The translations under genes were made by a program, and so were the position numbers. The notes beneath the pieces were generated by a model. It was given only the letters and a program-made list of their open reading frames with translations. It had not been told where the DNA came from and did no database searches. Of a stretch of 10,323 nucleotides of DNA, positions 1 to 5,171 are shown piece after piece. Within the stretch, counting starts at the first letter, position 1. Each line of letters begins with the position of its first letter. This DNA comes from Anammoximicrobium sp032229885 (GTDB lineage Bacteria > Planctomycetota > Planctomycetia > Pirellulales > Pirellulaceae): positions 1 through 10,323 of the forward strand of contig JAVYAJ010000137.1 in the NCBI GenBank assembly GCA_032229885.1. The letters are read 5' to 3'.

Positions 1-58
1 CTAACGCCAGACGGCAAGAATTCCAGTTCCCGGAGAACCAACACACCAGGAGTCAGAG

Positions 59-253
59 ATGATAGCAACCGTGTTGGCCGAAGGCCAACATCAACGTGTC
101 ACCGCGGCCCGCATGAATATGGCCTTCGGCCAACAGAGGCACGCGCGGCGTCAGTCCTGGGGCGTTGCCCCAGGCTACGGTGATCGGAGGCCTTCGGCCA
201 AACAGATTCAGCGTCTATCTGCGCTCAAACGCGCAACTGTGTGGAAGCGGTAG
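59..253 (+). CDS. Doubtful 64-aa ORF made of repeat sequence
   Basis: A short open frame starts at ATG 59 behind a textbook Shine-Dalgarno sequence: AGGAG at 48-52 with a 6-nt spacer. The product would be basic (many R, K and Q), with no signal peptide, membrane segment or domain that I recognise. Most of its length is simply the translation of the short inverted repeats at 72-200, for example SWGVAPGYGDRRPSAK. From memory, similar SWGVAPGY-type fragments occur in many small hypothetical proteins of Pirellula-like genomes, which fits a translated intergenic repeat rather than a conserved protein. The good ribosome-binding site is the only argument for a real gene. It could also be the start of an older gene overwritten by repeats. 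Confidence 0.2.
   Translation: MIATVLAEGQHQRVTAARMNMAFGQQRHARRQSWGVAPGYGDRRPSAKQIQRLSALKRATVWKR
72..205. repeat. Cluster of four short hairpins with 3-nt loops
   Basis: Four perfect inverted repeats, each with exactly three bases between the arms, lie within 130 bp. They are 72-90 (8-bp arms, loop GAA), 120-132 (5-bp arms, loop TTC), 156-174 (8-bp arms CCTGGGGC/GCCCCAGG, loop GTT) and 189-199 (4-bp arms, loop TTC). Three share the core GGCC-TTC-GGCC. The copies at 119-136 and 187-205 are near-identical direct repeats (GGCCTTCGGCCAACAG, with one extra A in the second), and the copy at 72-90 is in the opposite orientation. The 156-174 hairpin is unrelated in sequence. This looks like a REP-like intergenic repeat family; a transcript across it would form a row of tight stem-loops. 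No U-tract follows any stem, so an ordinary terminator is unlikely. Confidence 0.7.
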
Positions 254-632
254 TCGTTTAAGAAATTGACCGCGCCCGCCTGACAGTCGCGGCTGCCCCC
301 CAACCTTTAGCCGTGACCTCGCACCCTAGTGGCTGCGGCGTCCTGTCACGGGGTGCATCCCTGCGCGGGATCTGTGGTTTCCTCAGGCGCGCACACCGCG
401 CCGACCGAGACGCTCGCGCATGGTCCGATTGCGAATCCTCCTCCCCGCCGCGCGGGTCTGGCCGGCGCGCGGATACGCCGGATTTGTCGGTTGTCCGGGC
501 GCGCCCGCGGCCGACCGATCGCGAGATATCCGCTGATAAGAAAAACGATCGGGCGGTAATTACAATAGAACAACTAAGCCCGAATCGGACGCGCGGCGCA
601 CCGGGCGGACCCAGAGGTTTGGGAGCGTCAGA
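254..632. other. Non-coding region upstream of the ABC operon
   Basis: No convincing gene is seen here. The open frames on both strands are rich in Arg, Pro and Ser and lack domain character. No tRNA-like cloverleaf or riboswitch was recognised. The stretch includes a 12-bp perfect palindrome CGGGCGCGCCCG at 496-507 and, at about 536-575, the only AT-rich patch before the first gene, described separately. Confidence 0.6.
511..566 (+). promoter_or_regulatory. Candidate promoter/operator of the ABC operon
   Basis: TACAAT at 561-566 matches the sigma70 -10 consensus in 5 of 6 bases and lies in an AT-rich patch about 65 bp before the first gene. No good -35 is found 16-18 bp upstream (the bases there are AAGAAA or similar), so activator dependence or another sigma factor is possible. 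Just upstream is a dyad: CCGACCGATCG at 511-521 pairs with CGATCGGGCGG at 546-556 (10 of 11 positions), separated by 24 bp that would contain the -35 region. The position suggests an operator, but GC-rich DNA makes such dyads by chance, so this is tentative. Confidence 0.3.
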
Positions 633-1400
633 ATGGCGATTGGAACCCAACCCGTCAATCCACGAACCCCATCCCCCGGTGGCCAGCCGTCCGGCGGCGA
701 CATCGTGTTTCAAGCGCGCGGAATCACCAAGGTGTATCACATGGGCGAAGTGCAGGTCCAGGCTTTGCGAGGCGTGGATCTAGACCTGATGCGCGGCGAG
801 TTCGTGGTCCTGTTGGGGCCGTCCGGCAGCGGTAAGAGCACGCTGCTGAACATCCTGGGCGGACTGGATGGCCCGTCCGACGGCACGGTCAGATATCTGC
901 AACACGATTTGACGCGCTTCGACGACGCGGCCTTGACGCGGTATCGGCGCGAGCACGTCGGCTTTGTGTTTCAGTTCTACAACCTGATCCCGAGTTTGAC
1001 GGCGCGCGAGAACGTCGCCTTGATCACCGAGATCGCGCGGCGCCCGATGGATCCGCGCGATGCGCTGGCGCTGGTCGGGCTGAGCGATCGGCTCGATCAC
1101 TTTCCCTCGCAATTGTCCGGCGGCGAACAACAGCGGGTGGCGATCGCGCGGGCCATCGCCAAACGGCCCAGCGTGCTGTTGTGCGACGAGCCGACCGGGG
1201 CGTTGGATGTCCACACGGGGATCGTAGTGCTGGACGCCATCGAGCGCGCCAATCGCGAACTGGGCACGACGACCGCGGTGATCACGCACAACAGCGTGAT
1301 CGCCGGCATGTCCAGCCGCGTCGTCCACCTGTCCGACGGCCGCATCACGCATGTCGACCACAATCCGACGCGGATTGCGGCGAGCCAGTTGCAGTGGTGA
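633..1400 (+). CDS. ABC transporter ATP-binding protein, LolD/MacB type
   Basis: This 255-aa cytoplasmic ATPase should power the FtsX-type permease encoded next. All nucleotide-binding motifs are intact: Walker A GPSGSGKST (residues 62-70), Q-loop Gln114, signature LSGGEQQR (161-168), Walker B VLLCDE (181-186), D-loop ALD (190-192) and H-loop His219. The strings ALRGVDLDL before Walker A and DEPTGALD after Walker B are typical of the lipoprotein-release/macrolide-export ATPase group (LolD, MacB, YknY). The length fits a single-domain subunit of about 230 aa plus a Pro/Gly-rich N-terminal extension of about 22 residues. ATG 633 has GGGAG at 621-625, 7 nt upstream; the next in-frame ATG (residue 37) would remove the first strand of the fold. 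It is the first gene of the operon. The substrate cannot be predicted from this subunit. Confidence 0.95.
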   Translation: MAIGTQPVNPRTPSPGGQPSGGDIVFQARGITKVYHMGEVQVQALRGVDLDLMRGEFVVLLGPSGSGKSTLLNILGGLDGPSDGTVRYLQHDLTRFDDAALTRYRREHVGFVFQFYNLIPSLTARENVALITEIARRPMDPRDALALVGLSDRLDHFPSQLSGGEQQRVAIARAIAKRPSVLLCDEPTGALDVHTGIVVLDAIERANRELGTTTAVITHNSVIAGMSSRVVHLSDGRITHVDHNPTRIAASQLQW

Positions 1401-1500
1401 GCCGCGGCGGATCGCCGGCGAAGTGGTTCCCCGCCGGTCGCTGCCTGGCTGGCCAGCCCCGGATTCGGGGCCAGTGGACCGCCGGACACTGGCCGCGGCG
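1401..1500 (+). promoter_or_regulatory. Intercistronic region with potential three-way-junction RNA
   Basis: The 136 bp between ATPase and permease can be drawn as a closed structure. An outer stem joins GCCGCGGC at 1401-1408 with GCCGCGGC at 1492-1499 (8 bp). One inner hairpin joins CCGGCG 1415-1420 with CGCCGG 1432-1437 around an 11-nt loop. A second joins CTGG 1449-1452 plus CCCCG 1457-1461 with CGGGG 1466-1470 plus CCAG 1471-1474, around loop GATT and with a 4-nt bulge. The outer stem begins right after the ATPase stop codon and ends about 38 bp before the permease start. It could protect or process the message, or tune the ATPase:permease ratio. No U-tract follows, so it is not an obvious terminator. 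GC-rich sequence forms stems easily. Confidence 0.35.
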
Positions 1501-1536
1501 GACGCGAAAAGACGAGGAACGAACGTTGGATGACGG

Positions 1537-3909
1537 ATGACGATCATGCGTGCCATCGACCGCAAAGCCGTGCGCGACCTGTGGGCCATCCGCGGCCAGG
1601 CGCTGGCGATCGCGCTGGTGATCGCCTCGGGCGTGGGCACGTTCGTCATGTCGCTCAGTACGCTCAAGTCGCTGCGCGGCTCGCAGCAGACGTACTACGA
1701 ACGATATCGATTCGCCCATGTCTGGTCGCAGGTCAAACGGGCGCCGCTGGCGCTCGCGCGGCGGATCGAGGCGATTCCCGGCGTCTCGCAGGTCCAGACG
1801 CGGGTGGTCGTCGACGTGACGCTGGACGTGCGGGGCATGGCCGAACCGGCGATTGGCCGACTGATCTCGATCCCCGACGTCCGCGCACCGATGGTCAACG
1901 ACCTACATCTGCGGCGGGGCCGCTGGATCGAACCGCATCGACCCGGCGAAGCGCTGGTCAGCGAGGCGTTTGCCGCCTCGCACCGTCTGGAAATCGGCGA
2001 GTCCGTCTCGGCCGTGATCAACGGGCGGCGGCAGAAACTGACGATCGTCGGCGTGGTTCTGTCGCCCGAATACGTCATCCAGATCCACGGCTCGAACCTC
2101 CTGCCGGACGACCGGCGATTTGGAATCTTCTGGATGGGATACGAACAGTTGGCGACCGCCTTCGATCTCGACGGCGCGTTCAACAACGTCGTCCTGACGC
2201 TCAGCCGCGGGGCGTTCGAGCGGAGCGTGATCAGGGCGATGGACGAGCTGACCAAACGCTACGGCGGGCGCGGCGCGTCGGGACGCGAAGACCACGTGTC
2301 GCACCGCTATATCTCCGACGAGATCCGTCAGTTGCGGAGCATGGGGCTGATCGCCCCGACGATCTTTTTTTCCGTGGCGGCCTTTTTGTTGAACTTCGTG
2401 ATGACGCGGCTGATCGGCGTGCAACGCGAACAGATCGCCGCGTTGAAAGCGTTCGGCTACGGCCGGCTGCAGATCGGCCTGCACTACGTCAAGCTAGTCC
2501 TGTTGATCTCGCTGATCGGCGCCATTCTGGGGGTGGTCGTCGGCCTGGTGCTGGGACGCAGCTTGACCGAGCTGTACATGCGGATGTATCGGTTCCCAGT
2601 TTTCCAGTTCGAGTGGAACCCGCCGGTGATCGCGACGGCGTTGGCGATCAGTCTGGCGTCGGCCGTGCTCGGGACGTTGGCTGCCGTTCGCCGTGCGATC
2701 CGGCTGCCGCCGGCCGAAGCCATGCGACCCGAACCACCGGCGGTCTATCGTCCGACGCTGCTCGACCGCAGCGGGTTGGGCGGATTGTTGCCCCAGGCGG
2801 CACGGATCGTGTGGCGGGAACTGGAACGTAAACCGGTCAAAGCCGGCCTGTCCTGCGTCGGCATTTCCATGTCCGTGGGAATCCTGATCCTGGGCAGCTT
2901 TACGCTCAATTCGATCGACTACATCATCGACTATTCCTTCGTCCTGGCCCAGCGCCAGGATCTGATGGTGACGTTCCCCGAGCCGCTCAGCGCCCATGCC
3001 GCGTACGAGCTGCAAAAACTGCCGGGCGTGGTTCGTTGCGAGCCGTATCGTTCGACCGGAACCCGGTTCTATTTCGGCCACCGATCGCGCCGCGTCGGCA
3101 TCATCGGGCTGTATCCGGGAACCCAGTTGTACCGCCTGCTGGACGCCGACGAGCGCGTGACGACGGCGCCCGACGAGGGCCTGTTGGTGTCGTCCAAGCT
3201 GGCTGAACTGTTGGGAGTGCGGCTGGGGGATCGGATCCGCGTCGAGTTCCTCGAGGGCGAGCAACCGATTCGCGAAGTGCGGGTCAGCGCGCTGGTGACC
3301 GAGTACGGCGGAACCAACGCCTATATGGACGCCCGTGCGCTGCATCGCCTGCTGCGCGAAGGCAAGTGCCTGACGGGCGCCTTCCTGAGCGTCGAACGGG
3401 ATCGCGTGGACGAGCTGTACCGGGCGTTGAAAAACACGCCGCGGGTCGCCAGCGTCACGATCAAAGAGGCGGCCGTGCGAAGCTTTCACGAGACGATCGC
3501 GGAAAACCTAGGACGGATCCGCTTTTTCAACGTCTTGTTCGCCGTCGTGATCGCGTTCGGCGTGGTCTACAACAATGCGCGGATCTCGCTGGCCGAGCGC
3601 AGCCGCGACCTGGCGACCCTGCGGGTGATCGGATTCACCCGCGCCGAGATCTCGGCCATTCTTCTGGGCGAGTTGGCGGTGATCACGGTCGCCGCCGTGC
3701 CGCTGGGCCTGGTCGTGGGTTACCTGTTCGCGGCGTGGGCGGTCACGGGGCTGGACACCGAAGTGTATCGCGTGCCGTTGATCATCCACCGCGCGACGTA
3801 CGGCTTTGCCGTCCTGGTGGTGCTGCTGGCCGCGGCCGTCTCCGGGCTGCTGGTCCGCGACCGGCTGGACCATCTGGACCTGATCGCCGTGCTGAAGACG
3901 AGAGAGTGA
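1537..3909 (+). CDS. ABC transporter permease with two FtsX/MacB repeats (8 TM)
   Basis: This 790-aa inner-membrane protein is an internal duplication of the FtsX/MacB permease fold. The first half has TM1 at about 21-43, a periplasmic domain at about 45-268, then TM2-4 at about 270-292, 319-342 and 362-385. After a cytosolic linker (about 386-435) the second half repeats it: TM5 at about 438-461, periplasmic domain about 465-660, and TM6-8 at about 662-682, 709-735 and 755-775. Coupling loops that should contact the ATPase follow TM2 (REQIAALKAFGYGRLQI) and TM6 (ERSRDLATLRVIGFTRAEI). LolC/E and single MacB permeases have 4 TM segments, so one chain here could supply the whole transmembrane core. 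The start is ATG 1537 or ATG 1546 (residue 4, MRAIDRKAVRDLW); GGA triplets lie 6 and 8 nt upstream respectively. The transported molecule is unknown; lipids, lipoproteins, peptides or antibiotics are handled by relatives. Confidence 0.92.
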   Translation: MTIMRAIDRKAVRDLWAIRGQALAIALVIASGVGTFVMSLSTLKSLRGSQQTYYERYRFAHVWSQVKRAPLALARRIEAIPGVSQVQTRVVVDVTLDVRGMAEPAIGRLISIPDVRAPMVNDLHLRRGRWIEPHRPGEALVSEAFAASHRLEIGESVSAVINGRRQKLTIVGVVLSPEYVIQIHGSNLLPDDRRFGIFWMGYEQLATAFDLDGAFNNVVLTLSRGAFERSVIRAMDELTKRYGGRGASGREDHVSHRYISDEIRQLRSMGLIAPTIFFSVAAFLLNFVMTRLIGVQREQIAALKAFGYGRLQIGLHYVKLVLLISLIGAILGVVVGLVLGRSLTELYMRMYRFPVFQFEWNPPVIATALAISLASAVLGTLAAVRRAIRLPPAEAMRPEPPAVYRPTLLDRSGLGGLLPQAARIVWRELERKPVKAGLSCVGISMSVGILILGSFTLNSIDYIIDYSFVLAQRQDLMVTFPEPLSAHAAYELQKLPGVVRCEPYRSTGTRFYFGHRSRRVGIIGLYPGTQLYRLLDADERVTTAPDEGLLVSSKLAELLGVRLGDRIRVEFLEGEQPIREVRVSALVTEYGGTNAYMDARALHRLLREGKCLTGAFLSVERDRVDELYRALKNTPRVASVTIKEAAVRSFHETIAENLGRIRFFNVLFAVVIAFGVVYNNARISLAERSRDLATLRVIGFTRAEISAILLGELAVITVAAVPLGLVVGYLFAAWAVTGLDTEVYRVPLIIHRATYGFAVLVVLLAAAVSGLLVRDRLDHLDLIAVLKTRE

Positions 3910-3917
3910 CGTCGGGC

Positions 3918-5135
3918 ATGAAGTACCTGGTGCGGATTCTCCTGGTGTTGGCGATTGGCGGCGCGCTGGCCGGTGGGTTGGCTTGGTCGTTGTGGCCGCA
4001 GCCCGTCCAGGTCGAAGTGGCCGTGGTGACGCGGGGTCGCTTGCGGGTGAGCGTCGACGAGGACGGCCGGACGCGGATCAGGCAGCGATACGTCGTCGCC
4101 GCGCCCCTGGCCGGCAATCTGCTGCGGATCGTGCTGGACCCGGGCGACGCGGTGACCCGCGACACGACGGCGTTGGCCGTGATCGAGCCCAGCCCGCCGG
4201 ATATCTTGGATGTGCGGGCGGTGGCGCAGGCCGAAGCCAAGGTGCGGGCCGCCCGCGCGGCCTGGGACCAGGCCGTGCCGCTGGCCGACCGCGCGCGCGA
4301 AGAGATGGAGTTCGCTGAACACGACCTCGCGCGGACGCGCCAATTGGTCAAAACCAACTCGGCGACCAAACGTGATCTCGAACAGGCCGAGATGCTGTAC
4401 CGGACGAGTCTGCACACGTACACGGCCGCCAAGCACGCCCAAGACATCGCCCAGTTCGAACTCGAACTGGCCCAGGCCGCGCTGGTCCGCGTCCGCCCCG
4501 CCGACGATGGGCCGATGGATGATCGACGGCTGTCGATCCTGGCCCCGATCACAGGCCAGGTGCTGCGTTTGTTCCAGCAGAGCGCCACGGTGGTCAAGCC
4601 GGGCGATCGCCTGCTCGAAGTGGGCGACCCGACGGACCTGGAGATCGAGGTCGACGTGCTGTCGCAGGACGCGGTCAAGATCCGGCTGGGCGACAAGGCC
4701 TTCCTCGAACACTGGGGCGCGGACCGCCCGCTGCCGGCCACGGTGCGGCGCATCGAGCCGGCCGGGTTTACCAAGATCTCGGCCCTGGGGGTCGAGGAGC
4801 AACGCGTCAACGTGATCCTGGACCTGGACGAGCCGCCGGAGAACTGGCGCGAGCTGGGCGACGCCTTTCGCGTCGAGACGCGGATCGTGATCTGGGAACA
4901 GGACGACGTGCTGCAGGTCTCCGCCGGAGCGTTGTTCCGCCACCGAGACCGATGGGCCGTGTTCGCCGTCCGCGACGCGCGCGCCGAACTGCGAACCGTC
5001 GAAATCGGCCGCCGCAACAGTCTGGCCGCCCAGATCCTGTCGGGGCTCGACCCCGGCGACGAGGTCATCCTGTACCCCGGCGACAAGATCCAGGACGGCG
5101 TTCGCGTCCAACGTCGCGATCTGAGCGCGCACTGA
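3918..5135 (+). CDS. HlyD-family periplasmic adaptor of the ABC exporter
   Basis: This 405-aa membrane-fusion protein is anchored by one N-terminal helix (about residues 4-26, LVRILLVLAIGGALAGGLAW) and otherwise lies in the periplasm. The order fits the HlyD/MacA family: first half of the biotinyl-lipoyl-like domain (VVAAPLAGNLL, about 55-80), an Ala/Glu/Arg/Gln-rich alpha-helical hairpin (about 99-192), second lipoyl half (ILAPITGQVLRLF, about 206-235), a beta-barrel (about 240-320) and a membrane-proximal domain (about 330-400). It should link the permease to an outer-membrane channel or convey its motion to a periplasmic partner; no such channel gene is present here. ATG 3918 gives a clean membrane anchor. 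An in-frame GTG at 3906 overlaps the permease stop in GTGA and would add four residues, so translational coupling is likely either way. No lipobox cysteine is seen. Confidence 0.92.
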   Translation: MKYLVRILLVLAIGGALAGGLAWSLWPQPVQVEVAVVTRGRLRVSVDEDGRTRIRQRYVVAAPLAGNLLRIVLDPGDAVTRDTTALAVIEPSPPDILDVRAVAQAEAKVRAARAAWDQAVPLADRAREEMEFAEHDLARTRQLVKTNSATKRDLEQAEMLYRTSLHTYTAAKHAQDIAQFELELAQAALVRVRPADDGPMDDRRLSILAPITGQVLRLFQQSATVVKPGDRLLEVGDPTDLEIEVDVLSQDAVKIRLGDKAFLEHWGADRPLPATVRRIEPAGFTKISALGVEEQRVNVILDLDEPPENWRELGDAFRVETRIVIWEQDDVLQVSAGALFRHRDRWAVFAVRDARAELRTVEIGRRNSLAAQILSGLDPGDEVILYPGDKIQDGVRVQRRDLSAH

Positions 5136-5171
5136 AGAACACGCCCGGCGGCGACGCGCCGTGAACCAACG
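5136..5171. terminator. Possible bidirectional terminator hairpin between convergent genes
   Basis: Only 36 bp separate the stops of the convergent adaptor and lectin-like genes. A small GC stem, CGGCG 5146-5150 with CGCCG 5157-5161 and a 6-nt loop, lies in the middle. It has no T-tract on either side, so intrinsic termination would be weak, and Rho-dependent ends or overlapping 3' transcripts are equally plausible. Confidence 0.25.

Noticed and set aside
258..740. Overlapping forward and reverse frames before the ABC operon
   Set aside because: Both are Arg/Pro/Ser-rich with no domain and no good ribosome-binding site, and the reverse one runs into the start of the ATPase gene.
3720..5132. 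Two long reverse-strand frames opposite the adaptor gene
   Set aside because: They are mirror frames of the HlyD-type gene. The forward translation shows a membrane anchor, helical hairpin and lipoyl halves, while the reverse ones show no recognisable fold.
633..5135. Calling the operon macAB (macrolide resistance) or lolCDE
   Set aside because: The ATPase and permease are separate, the permease is double-length, and an HlyD adaptor is present. None of this fixes the substrate, so a specific gene name would be unsupported.
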